From: Rhizobium altiplani
GTDB lineage: Bacteria > Pseudomonadota > Alphaproteobacteria > Rhizobiales > Rhizobiaceae
Assembly: GCF_001542405.1 (NCBI RefSeq)
Contig: NZ_LNCD01000123.1
Coordinates: 357,029 to 421,028 of the forward strand
DNA: 64,000 nt
Reading direction: 5' to 3'
A program made the position numbers and the translations under genes. This document shows positions 34,108 to 41,816 of the stretch, in pieces; the first letter of the stretch is position 1, and each line of letters begins with the position of its first letter. The notes beneath the pieces are model-generated. The model saw only the letters and a list, made by a program, of their open reading frames with translations. It was not told where the DNA came from and ran no database searches.

Positions 34108-34992
34108 ATGCCTTCACTTAAGGATCTGAAAAACCGGATCGCCTCCGTCAAGGCGACGCAGAAGATCACCAAGGCGATGAAAATGGTCGCCGCGGCGAAG
34201 CTTCGGCGTGCCCAGGAGGCGGCCGAGGCCGCCCGTCCGTACTCGCAGCGCATGGGTGCCGTTCTGGCAAACATTGCTGGTGCGATGACGGAGGCCGACG
34301 GTGCGCCGGCGCTGATGACCGGCAACGGCAAGGACCAGGTTCACTTGCTGGTCGTCTGCACTGCCGAACGCGGCTTGTGCGGCGGCTTCAACTCGCAGAT
34401 CTCGCGTTTTGCGCGCGATCACGCTCGCAGGCTTCTCGCTGAAGGCAAGACCGTCAAGATCTTTACCGTCGGCAAGAAGGGCTACGACGTTCTACGCCGC
34501 GAATTCGCTTCGCTCATCGTCGAGCGCAAGGAATTGCGCGATGTGAAGAAGGTTGGTTTTGAGAATGCCGACCAGATCGGCAAGCGCATCATCGACATGT
34601 TCGAAGCCGACGAGTTCGACGTCTGCACGTTGTTCTATTCCGAATTCAAGTCGGTCATCTCGCAGGTTCCGACGGCACAGCAGCTCATTCCCGCATCGGC
34701 CCCCACGGCTGTTGCAGAGGATGCGGAGCACGCCGGCGCAGTTTACGAGTATGAGCCGGATCCGGCATCGATCCTCGAGGATCTGATCCCGCGCAACATT
34801 TCCGTCCAGATCTTCCGCGCGCTCCTTGAGAACGTCGCCGGTGAAATGGGCGCCAAGATGAGCGCGATGGACAATGCAACGCGCAACGCTGGTGAAATGA
34901 TCAACAAGCTGACGCTCAACTACAACCGTCAGCGTCAGGCTCAGATCACCAAGGAACTCATTGAAATCATTTCGGGCGCGGAAGCGCTCTGA
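34108..34992 (+). CDS. atpG: ATP synthase F1 gamma subunit
   Basis: AtpG is the rotor shaft of F1. The 294-residue protein begins MPSLKDLKNRIASVKATQKI, the conserved N-terminal helix, and ends with the C-terminal helix AMDNATRNAGEMINKLTLNY followed by NRQRQAQITKELIEIISGAEAL. The middle has VCTAERGLCGGFNSQISR. Length is typical for rhizobia. It lies 24 bases after atpA and 24 bases before atpD. Confidence 0.97.
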   Translation: MPSLKDLKNRIASVKATQKITKAMKMVAAAKLRRAQEAAEAARPYSQRMGAVLANIAGAMTEADGAPALMTGNGKDQVHLLVVCTAERGLCGGFNSQISRFARDHARRLLAEGKTVKIFTVGKKGYDVLRREFASLIVERKELRDVKKVGFENADQIGKRIIDMFEADEFDVCTLFYSEFKSVISQVPTAQQLIPASAPTAVAEDAEHAGAVYEYEPDPASILEDLIPRNISVQIFRALLENVAGEMGAKMSAMDNATRNAGEMINKLTLNYNRQRQAQITKELIEIISGAEAL

Positions 34993-35016
34993 GGTTAGGG
35001 AAAAGAGGGTAAGAAG

Positions 35017-36462
35017 ATGGCTAAGGCAGCTACCCCCAAGACTGCGGCAGGCTCTGCCGGCAAGGTCACGCAGGTTATCGGCGCCGTCGTGGACGTTGCT
35101 TTCGAAGGCGAACTGCCGGCGATTTTGAACGCGCTTGAAACGAGCAACGGCGGTAACCGCCTGGTTCTCGAAGTAGCGCAGCACCTCGGCGAGAACGAAG
35201 TTCGCACGATCGCCATGGACTCGACCGAAGGTCTGGTTCGCGGTCAGGCGGTTTCTGACACCGGTGCTCCGATTGCCGTTCCGGTTGGTCCGGAAACGCT
35301 CGGCCGTATCATGAACGTCATCGGCGAGCCGGTCGACGAAGCAGGCCCGCTGGTCACCGCTTCCAAGCGCGCTATCCACCAGGACGCTCCGGCTTACGTC
35401 GATCAGTCCACGGAAGCACAGATCCTCGTCACCGGCATCAAGGTCGTCGACCTTCTCGCTCCGTACGCAAAGGGCGGCAAGATCGGCCTCTTCGGCGGTG
35501 CAGGCGTCGGCAAGACCGTTCTCATCATGGAACTGATCAACAACGTCGCCAAGGCGCACGGTGGTTACTCGGTATTCGCCGGCGTGGGTGAGCGTACCCG
35601 CGAAGGTAACGACCTCTACCACGAAATGATCGAATCCGGCGTTAACAAGCACGGCGGTGGCGAAGGCTCCAAGGCCGCGCTCGTTTACGGCCAGATGAAC
35701 GAACCGCCGGGCGCACGCGCTCGCGTTGCTCTGACCGGTCTGACGGTTGCTGAAAACTTCCGCGACCAGGGCCAGGACGTTCTGTTCTTCGTCGACAACA
35801 TCTTCCGCTTCACGCAGGCAGGTTCCGAAGTGTCGGCTCTGCTCGGCCGCATTCCTTCGGCCGTTGGCTACCAGCCGACGCTCGCAACGGACATGGGCCA
35901 GATGCAGGAGCGCATCACGACCACGACGACCGGCTCGATCACCTCGGTTCAGGCCATTTACGTTCCTGCCGACGACTTGACCGACCCTGCTCCGGCAACC
36001 TCGTTCGCTCACCTGGATGCAACGACCGTTCTGTCTCGCTCGATCGCTGAAAAGGGTATCTACCCGGCCGTCGACCCGCTCGACTCCACGTCGCGTATGC
36101 TCGACCCGATCGTTGTCGGCGAAGAGCACTACGAAGTGGCTCGTAAGGTTCAGTCGACGCTGCAGCGCTACAAGGCCCTGCAGGACATCATCGCCATCCT
36201 GGGCATGGACGAACTGTCCGAAGAGGACAAGCTGGCCGTTGCCCGCGCCCGTAAGATCGAGCGCTTCCTGTCGCAGCCGTTCTTCGTTGCCGAAGTCTTC
36301 ACCGGTTCGCCGGGCAAGCTGGTCGCCCTCGAAGACACGATCAAGGGCTTCAAGGGCCTCGTCAACGGCGAATACGACCACCTGCCGGAAGCTGCCTTCT
36401 ACATGGTTGGCTCGATCGACGAAGCCATCGAGAAGGCCAAGAAGCTGTCCGCAGCTGCCTGA
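35017..36462 (+). CDS. atpD: ATP synthase F1 beta subunit
   Basis: AtpD carries the catalytic sites. The 481-residue protein has Walker A GGAGVGKT at residues 160-167, the catalytic-glutamate loop GVGERTREGNDLYHEM, Walker B VLFFVDNIFRFTQ, and the DELSEEDK motif (DELSEED). Its TGA stop overlaps by one base the ATG of a small downstream gene that separates it from atpC. The 629-residue antisense frame across it is a codon-bias shadow. Confidence 0.98.
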   Translation: MAKAATPKTAAGSAGKVTQVIGAVVDVAFEGELPAILNALETSNGGNRLVLEVAQHLGENEVRTIAMDSTEGLVRGQAVSDTGAPIAVPVGPETLGRIMNVIGEPVDEAGPLVTASKRAIHQDAPAYVDQSTEAQILVTGIKVVDLLAPYAKGGKIGLFGGAGVGKTVLIMELINNVAKAHGGYSVFAGVGERTREGNDLYHEMIESGVNKHGGGEGSKAALVYGQMNEPPGARARVALTGLTVAENFRDQGQDVLFFVDNIFRFTQAGSEVSALLGRIPSAVGYQPTLATDMGQMQERITTTTTGSITSVQAIYVPADDLTDPAPATSFAHLDATTVLSRSIAEKGIYPAVDPLDSTSRMLDPIVVGEEHYEVARKVQSTLQRYKALQDIIAILGMDELSEEDKLAVARARKIERFLSQPFFVAEVFTGSPGKLVALEDTIKGFKGLVNGEYDHLPEAAFYMVGSIDEAIEKAKKLSAAA

Positions 36463-36698
36463 TGAGCGACGCTCTTAACGAGATCTTCTGCTGCGACGCC
36501 CTTCGGGAAGTCGCAGCAGAGCTTCCTGCCCCGGCCGCACCGACGATCTACAGATCGAACGACGGCAAGATGATGATGGTGGTGGGACTGATCCAGACCG
36601 AGGAAGGTCTTGGATATCTCGATCAGGCGATAGCACATTGCCCGTTCTGCGGGACGAACTTGCAAGATACAGAAGCCGCCGAGAAGGTAAGTCACTGA
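36462..36698 (+). CDS. Small CPFCG-motif protein inserted between atpD and atpC, unknown function
   Basis: This 78-residue gene overlaps atpD and atpC by one base each (TGATG at both junctions), which argues strongly that it is real and translated with them. The product starts MSDALNEIFCCDALREVAAE. It has a central strand-rich part (GKMMMVVGLIQTEEGLGYLD) and a C-terminal HCPFCGTNL, with Cys60 and Cys63. With Cys10 and Cys11 these could form a metal site. Small proteins ending in a CPFCG knuckle are known, but I recognise no function. It is not atpI, atpZ or a standard F-ATPase subunit. A role in F1 assembly or regulation is inferred from position only. Confidence 0.8.
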   Translation: MSDALNEIFCCDALREVAAELPAPAAPTIYRSNDGKMMMVVGLIQTEEGLGYLDQAIAHCPFCGTNLQDTEAAEKVSH

Positions 36699-37105
36699 TG
36701 GCTGACAATTTCAATTTTGAACTCGTGTCTCCCGAGCGCCTGCTCCTTTCGGAGATGGTGACCGAAGTTGTCATTCCGGCAACCGACGGCGAGATGACGG
36801 TTATGGCGAACCACGCCCCGACGATGACGACCATCAAGCCCGGCATCGTCAGCGTTCGTTTCGCCAATGGCTCGAAGCAGGACTACGTGGTTTTCGGCGG
36901 TTTCGCCGATATTCTGCCGACCGGCTGCACGCTGCTGGCTGAATCCGCGGTCATCGTTCAGGATCTCTCCAAGGACGAGCTGACGCTTCGCATCGAAGCG
37001 GCGAAGCGCGAGATCGAAGACGCCGTGCATCATGAGCACAAGTCGCGCCTGGAACACTACATCATGGAACTGACGCACCTGCAGGGTGTGATCGACCAGG
37101 ATTGA
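36698..37105 (+). CDS. atpC: ATP synthase F1 epsilon subunit
   Basis: AtpC is the rotor-associated inhibitory subunit. The 135-residue protein begins MADNFNFELVSPERLLLSEM and has the beta-sandwich signature VIPATDGEMTVMANHAPTMT. The C-terminal helices follow, with AKREIEDAVHHEHKSRLEHY. The ATG at 36698 overlaps the stop of the small upstream gene; the frame is open to 36638 without homology. It is the last gene of the operon, with a strong terminator 25 bases after the stop. Confidence 0.96.
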   Translation: MADNFNFELVSPERLLLSEMVTEVVIPATDGEMTVMANHAPTMTTIKPGIVSVRFANGSKQDYVVFGGFADILPTGCTLLAESAVIVQDLSKDELTLRIEAAKREIEDAVHHEHKSRLEHYIMELTHLQGVIDQD

Positions 37106-37129
37106 TCTACGCCAACGTCCGGCGTTTTG

Positions 37130-37158
37130 AAGCGGCTTTCGGGCCGCTTTTTTGTTTT
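37130..37158 (+). terminator. Rho-independent terminator of the atp operon
   Basis: AAGCGGC (37130-37136), loop TTTCGG, GCCGCTT (37143-37149), then TTTTGTTTT. It has a GC-rich stem and a long T-tract, 25 bases after the atpC stop. Confidence 0.9.
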
Positions 37159-37216
37159 CTGCCGTCTGTCCTCGCCACGATGTAGGCTTCCGATCGCGAA
37201 GCACTCGGCTATAGTA

Positions 37217-37234
37217 CCTCAAGTAAACTTGAGG
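37217..37234. promoter_or_regulatory. SoxR operator (soxbox)
   Basis: CCTCAAGTAAACTTGAGG is an 18-bp palindrome that differs by one central base from the known E. coli soxS operator CCTCAAGTTAACTTGAGG. It lies 9 bases before the soxR GTG. A -10-like TATAGT (37210-37215) just upstream would place it over the transcription start of soxR, fitting autorepression. Read leftward, a TATAG also follows GAGG at the distance used in soxS. The right arm GAGG doubles as the soxR Shine-Dalgarno (8-base spacing). Confidence 0.88.
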
Positions 37235-37242
37235 CTGAGACT

Positions 37243-37707
37243 GTGGAAGAAGGCTCCAGCAATCCATTCAGGAAGCTGCTGTCCGTCGGCGAAGTTGCCG
37301 AGCGCAGCGGCCTTGCCGTCTCTGCACTCCACTTCTACGAAGCAAAGGGCCTCATCTCGAGTATCCGCTCTCGTGGCAATCAACGCCGGTTCGGTCGCGA
37401 CGTGCTCCGCCGTCTCGGCATTATCAAGGTGGCGCAGCGCGTGGGCATTCCGTTGGCGGAGATCCAGGCCGCTTTCGATACGCTGCCGCAGGGCCGCACG
37501 CCGACTGCTACGGATTGGCAGCGCCTGTCGGCCCTCTGGAAGGACGATCTCGATGCCCGCATCCATCGCCTCGTTGCCTTGCGCGACAGGTTGACGGATT
37601 GCATTGGCTGTGGTTGCCTCTCGGTTGAAAGCTGCCCGCTGCGCAATCCCTATGATCGGCTAGCAAGAGATGGGCCGGGTCCGCGCCTGCTGGAAACCGA
37701 CGAGTAG
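37243..37707 (+). CDS. soxR: Redox-sensitive transcriptional regulator SoxR
   Basis: SoxR is a MerR-family regulator that senses redox-cycling compounds through a [2Fe-2S] cluster. The 154-residue product has the MerR helix-turn-helix at about 14-33 (SVGEVAERSGLAVSALHFYE), a dimerisation helix, and the cluster motif CIGCGCLSVESC, with Cys120, 123, 125 and 131 in the exact SoxR CX2CXCX5C spacing. The start is a GTG at 37243 with GAGG 8 bases upstream inside the soxbox. Targets outside its own promoter are unknown; an SDR gene follows 71 bases later on the same strand. Confidence 0.96.
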   Translation: MEEGSSNPFRKLLSVGEVAERSGLAVSALHFYEAKGLISSIRSRGNQRRFGRDVLRRLGIIKVAQRVGIPLAEIQAAFDTLPQGRTPTATDWQRLSALWKDDLDARIHRLVALRDRLTDCIGCGCLSVESCPLRNPYDRLARDGPGPRLLETDE

Positions 37708-37778
37708 GCAGCGCTCCCCGCGCGGCATCAGAACAATGCAAGAGCTGCAAACAGCTCGCTCACGTCGTGGAGGACTGG

Positions 37779-38549
37779 ATGTTTCACCCCAAGCTGTTCG
37801 AAAACCGCAACGTGGTTGTCACCGGTGGCGGTCGCGGCATCGGCCTGGAGGTGGCGCGGCAGTTTCTCAACTGCGGAGCGAGGGTATTGGTGCACCTCGG
37901 GCGCAGCGCCGCACGCGATTTGCCGGATTTCCTGCTGACGGCGGAGGAAGACCGGCGAGCTTTTCTCGTTACCGCCGATTTTTCGACACAGGGCGGCACC
38001 AGCGCGTTTGCCGAAAAAGCCCTCGCAACGTTCGACCGGATCCACGTGCTGGTCAACAACGCCGGCACCATGGTCGGTCGCTTTCCGGCCGGTGTGCTGA
38101 CCGACGAACAGTATGAAGCGATCGTGCGTTTGAACCAGACGTCGGTTGTCGAGGTGACGCGTGGGCTCCTGCCGGCGCTCCGCGCATCGCAGGAAGCGTC
38201 GATCGTCAACACGGTCTCGATTTCCGCGCTGACGGGGGGAAGCCCCGGTTCGGCGATCTATTCGGCGTCGAAAGCCTTCGTCGCTACCTATTCGAAGGCG
38301 CTGGCAAGGGAACTCGCACCCGACAAAATTCGCGTCAACTGCGTGTCGCCGGGAACGATCGAGACCGACTTTCACCAACGGTACTCGTCGCCGGAAAAGC
38401 TGGAGCAGACCCGCAAGACCATTCCCTTGCAGCGATTGGGGACCTCGGAAGATTGCGCGCCCGCCTATCTCTTCCTTTCGGCGCCTTCTCTATCCGGTTA
38501 CATCACCGGGCAGGTGCTGGAGATCAATGGTGGCCAGCTTATCTGCTGA
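37779..38549 (+). CDS. SDR family oxidoreductase next to soxR
   Basis: The 256-residue protein is a classical short-chain dehydrogenase with TGGGRGIG, LVNNAG, the catalytic Ser in SISALTGG, the YSASK motif, and the closing GYITGQVLEINGGQLI. The ATG at 37779 has GGAGG just upstream (37769-37773); a GTG at 37767 would add four residues. The substrate is unknown. Tandem placement behind soxR suggests, but does not show, a role under redox stress. It is distinct from the SDR at 21208-21960. Confidence 0.9.
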   Translation: MFHPKLFENRNVVVTGGGRGIGLEVARQFLNCGARVLVHLGRSAARDLPDFLLTAEEDRRAFLVTADFSTQGGTSAFAEKALATFDRIHVLVNNAGTMVGRFPAGVLTDEQYEAIVRLNQTSVVEVTRGLLPALRASQEASIVNTVSISALTGGSPGSAIYSASKAFVATYSKALARELAPDKIRVNCVSPGTIETDFHQRYSSPEKLEQTRKTIPLQRLGTSEDCAPAYLFLSAPSLSGYITGQVLEINGGQLIC

Positions 38550-38715
38550 CGAGGGACCCTTCTTGAGGTGTTCTCCCAGCGTCGCTCATTCGCGACCTTG
38601 CTGCTGCATTTTCTGTTCGCGACGTTTTCGAGAACACAAGGCAGTTAACCGGCCTTGCGGACCGCTTCCCCGAGCGTGAAGATGACGCTGTGCTGCAATT
38701 CGGGGAGGAGGCCGG

Positions 38716-39609
38716 ATGATCGACAAGTTGGAATTTTTTATCGCGCTCGCCAACGAGAAGCACTTCGGCCGCGCCGCGGAAGAGTGCGGCATTTCGCAGC
38801 CGACGTTATCAGCCGCCATTCGTCAGCTCGAGGATCAGCTTGGCGTCATGCTGGTGCAGCGCGGCTCTCGCTTCCAGGGGCTCACACCCGAGGGCCAGCG
38901 CGTGCTCGAATGGGCGCGGCGCATCGTCGGCGATGCCCGCACGATGCGCCAGGAGATGCGGGCGGCGCGTACGGGCCTTTCGGGACACATAAAGATTGCG
39001 GCAATCCCGACGGCGTTGGCCATGCTGCCGCGTATCACTACGCCGTTTCAGGAGCGTCATCCTGACGTGACCTTTTCCATCGTATCGCGCAATTCGCTGC
39101 AAGTGCTTAGCATGCTGGAGAATCTCGAGATCGATGCCGGCATCACCTATCTGGAAAACGAGCCGCTCGGACGAGTAACCAGCGTGCCGCTCTATGCCGA
39201 GCACTACAATCTCATCACCGCCGCCGGCAGCCCTCTTTCGGAGCGCGACAGCGTCACCTGGAAGGAAGTGGGCGATCTTCGGCTTTGTCTATTGACCGCG
39301 GACATGCAAAACCGCCGTATCATCAACCAGCATCTGGCGGAAGTGGGCATCACGGCGCATCCGACGCTCGAATCGAATTCGATGATCGTGCTCTTCTCGC
39401 ACGTCCGAACCGGGCGATGGGCCAGCATCATGCCCCGCAATGTCGCGAAATCCTTTGGCTTTCCGGCCGAAATACGGATGATCCCGATCACCGAGCCGCG
39501 GGCACATCATCTTGTTGGTCTGGTTGCGACGCATCGTGAACCGTTCACGCCATTGGTTTCCGCCCTGCTGCATGAGGCTCGGATTCTCGCTGAAGACCCC
39601 GATTTTTGA
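38716..39609 (+). CDS. LysR-type regulator of the formate dehydrogenase operon
   Basis: The 297-residue protein has the LysR winged helix-turn-helix at about 18-37 (FGRAAEECGISQPTLSAAIR), a linker helix, and a periplasmic-binding-like effector domain from about residue 92 (HIKIAAIPTALAMLPRITTP). It is directly upstream of, and co-oriented with, fdsGBA. In other bacteria an FdsR-type LysR protein in this place controls the fds operon in response to formate, so that role is likely. A 17-bp palindrome overlaps its stop codon in the gap before fdsG. Confidence 0.9.
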   Translation: MIDKLEFFIALANEKHFGRAAEECGISQPTLSAAIRQLEDQLGVMLVQRGSRFQGLTPEGQRVLEWARRIVGDARTMRQEMRAARTGLSGHIKIAAIPTALAMLPRITTPFQERHPDVTFSIVSRNSLQVLSMLENLEIDAGITYLENEPLGRVTSVPLYAEHYNLITAAGSPLSERDSVTWKEVGDLRLCLLTADMQNRRIINQHLAEVGITAHPTLESNSMIVLFSHVRTGRWASIMPRNVAKSFGFPAEIRMIPITEPRAHHLVGLVATHREPFTPLVSALLHEARILAEDPDF

Positions 39610-39624
39610 TAGGAATCTCCTATC
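39608..39624. promoter_or_regulatory. Palindromic candidate LysR-type operator of the fds operon
   Basis: GATAGGA ATC TCCTATC is a perfect 7-bp inverted repeat with a 3-base spacer, and it contains the T-N11-A pattern of LysR-regulator sites. It starts at the regulator's stop codon and ends 155 bases before the fdsG start. Its position in the only gap between the regulator and the operon supports a regulatory role; this is inferred. Confidence 0.5.
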
Positions 39625-39779
39625 GACTGACGGAACAGCATTATTGATCGCTTCGTCCATCCCTGAGAAAGTTCTATAATGAACGGACGCGAGCGGTTCT
39701 GTCGGTCATAGGGTTCTGAGGAAAGCCCGCCTGCCCCAGGCCCGCGACGCGCAATGTGCAGGCCGTGGGAGGGCTGCTG

Positions 39780-40259
39780 ATGAATATCCATGTCGCCAAA
39801 GGCGATATCGCAACGCGCACCATCGCGATCATCGATCAGTTCAAGCATCTCGAAGGTCCGCTTCTGCCGATCCTGCACGGGATCCAGGATGAGTTCGGCC
39901 ATGTGCCGCAGGAGGCGCTGCCTGTCATTGCGAAGGAACTCAATCTCTCGCGTGCAGAGGTGCACGGCGTTGTTACCTTTTACCACGATTATCGCGACCA
40001 TCCCGCCGGCCGGCATGTGCTGAGGCTCTGTCGTGCCGAGGCCTGTCAATCGATGGGCGGCGATGCGCTGGCCGATCGCGTTAAGGCGCTCCTCGGCATC
40101 GACTGGCACGGTACGACGCCGGATGGAGCAATTACCCTCGAGCCCGTCTTCTGTCTGGGACTCTGTTCCTGCTCGCCGTCCGCGATGATGGATGGCGAGG
40201 TTCATGGCCGGGTGGATGTCGCCGATCTCGAGGCGCTGATTTCGGAGGCACGCCGATGA
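39780..40259 (+). CDS. fdsG: NAD-dependent formate dehydrogenase gamma subunit (NuoE-like)
   Basis: FdsG is the thioredoxin-like [2Fe-2S] subunit of the soluble molybdenum formate dehydrogenase, homologous to NuoE. The 159-residue product has GIQDEFGHVPQEALPVIA, and the cluster ligands in RLCRAEACQSMGG and FCLGLCSCSPSAM. The ATG at 39780 has a strong GGGAGGG at 39767-39773; the frame opens earlier at 39756. It overlaps fdsB by four bases (ATGA). Confidence 0.95.
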   Translation: MNIHVAKGDIATRTIAIIDQFKHLEGPLLPILHGIQDEFGHVPQEALPVIAKELNLSRAEVHGVVTFYHDYRDHPAGRHVLRLCRAEACQSMGGDALADRVKALLGIDWHGTTPDGAITLEPVFCLGLCSCSPSAMMDGEVHGRVDVADLEALISEARR

Positions 40260-41812
40260 CCGTCCGGATCTATGTTCCCTGCGACGCCGCGGCCATGGCA
40301 TTGGGCGCCGAGCATGTGGCCAAGGCGATCTCCGAGCAGATTGTGGCGCGCGGCCTTGACGCCAAGATCGTGCGCAATGGCTCGCGCGGCATGCATTGGC
40401 TGGAACCGCTGGTCGAGGTTGAGGTCTCGGGCAAGCGCATCGGCTATGGGCCTGTGAAGACAAAGGACGTCGTTTCGCTGTTTGATGCCGGATTGATTGC
40501 CGGCGCCGATCACCCCCTCTGTCTTGGCGAGGTCGAGGAACTTCCGTTCCTCAAGCGTCAGACGCGCCTGACCTTCGCCCGCTGCGGCATCACCGATCCG
40601 CTTTCCCTCGATGACTATGAGGCTCACGGCGGCCTCGCCGGCTTGCGTCGCGCGGTTTCGATGTCGCCCGCCGATGTCGTCAAGGAAGTCACCGATTCCG
40701 GCCTGCGTGGCCGCGGTGGTGCAGGTTTCCCGACGGGCATCAAGTGGAAGACGGTGCTCGACGCTCCCGGTGATCGCAAATACATCGTCTGCAATGCCGA
40801 TGAGGGCGACAGCGGCACCTTTGCCGACCGAATGATCATGGAAGGCGATCCCTTCGTACTGATAGAAGGCATGGCGATCGCGGGCCTTGCAACGGGCGCG
40901 ACGAAGGGCTTCATCTATACCCGCTCGGAATATCCGCATGCGATCGCGGCGATGAGCCGGGCGATCGATATTGCCCGCAGCGCCGGCATTCTCGGCACGT
41001 CGGTTCTGGGCTCTGGCAAGGCTTTCGACATGGAAGTCCGCACCGGCGCGGGCGCGTATGTCTGCGGCGAGGAGACGGCGCTTCTCAACAGCCTCGAAGG
41101 CAAGCGTGGTATCGTCCGTGCCAAGCCACCTCTGCCGGCCCACAAGGGCCTCTTCGACTGTCCGACCGTCATCAACAACGTCATTTCGCTCGCTTCCGTG
41201 CCCGTGATCATGGACAAGGGGGCGGCCTATTACCGCGACTTCGGCCTCGGCCGGTCGCGCGGAACCATTCCGATCCAGATCGCCGGCAACGTGAAGCATG
41301 GCGGTTTGTTCGAGACGGCTTTCGGCATTTCGCTCGGCGACCTGGTCGATGACATTGCCGGCGGCACCGCATCCGGGCGGCCGGTGAAGGCGGTTCAGGT
41401 CGGCGGTCCCCTCGGCGCCTATTTCCCGCGCTCCCTGTTCGACACGCCATTCGACTACGAGGCTTTCGCTGCCAAGGACGGACTGATCGGCCATGCGGGT
41501 ATCGTCGTCTTCGACGAGAGTGCTGACATGCTGAAGCAGGCACGTTTCGCGATGGAGTTCTGCGCCGTCGAAAGCTGCGGCAAGTGCACGCCCTGCCGCA
41601 TCGGCTCGACGCGCGGCGTCGAAACGACGGACAAGATCGCCCGCGGCATCGAGCCGGAAAAAAACCGCGAGCTGCTTGCCGATCTATGCAACACCATGAA
41701 GTTCGGGTCGCTCTGCGCGCTCGGGGGTTTCACGCCTTATCCCGTCATGAGCGCCATGACGCATTTCCCCGAAGATTTCGTTCCCACACCTCTTATCGAA
41801 GCGGCGGAGTAA
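40256..41812 (+). CDS. fdsB: NAD-dependent formate dehydrogenase beta subunit (NuoF-like)
   Basis: FdsB binds NAD, FMN and a [4Fe-4S] cluster and passes formate-derived electrons to NAD. The 518-residue protein has an N-terminal thioredoxin-like part (about 1-100), the NADH/FMN motif GRGGAGFPTGIKWK, the FMN region CNADEGDSGTFADR, and the cluster ligands ESCGKCTPCRIGSTRG near the C-terminus. It is fused NuoE-like/NuoF as in other FdsB proteins. Only 4 bases separate it from fdsA. Confidence 0.96.
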   Translation: MTVRIYVPCDAAAMALGAEHVAKAISEQIVARGLDAKIVRNGSRGMHWLEPLVEVEVSGKRIGYGPVKTKDVVSLFDAGLIAGADHPLCLGEVEELPFLKRQTRLTFARCGITDPLSLDDYEAHGGLAGLRRAVSMSPADVVKEVTDSGLRGRGGAGFPTGIKWKTVLDAPGDRKYIVCNADEGDSGTFADRMIMEGDPFVLIEGMAIAGLATGATKGFIYTRSEYPHAIAAMSRAIDIARSAGILGTSVLGSGKAFDMEVRTGAGAYVCGEETALLNSLEGKRGIVRAKPPLPAHKGLFDCPTVINNVISLASVPVIMDKGAAYYRDFGLGRSRGTIPIQIAGNVKHGGLFETAFGISLGDLVDDIAGGTASGRPVKAVQVGGPLGAYFPRSLFDTPFDYEAFAAKDGLIGHAGIVVFDESADMLKQARFAMEFCAVESCGKCTPCRIGSTRGVETTDKIARGIEPEKNRELLADLCNTMKFGSLCALGGFTPYPVMSAMTHFPEDFVPTPLIEAAE

Positions 41813-41816
41813 GACC

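Noticed and set aside
34492..36381. 629-residue antisense frame across atpG/atpD
   Set aside because: It mirrors highly biased codons of conserved atp genes, has low-complexity composition and no family features; a codon-bias shadow.
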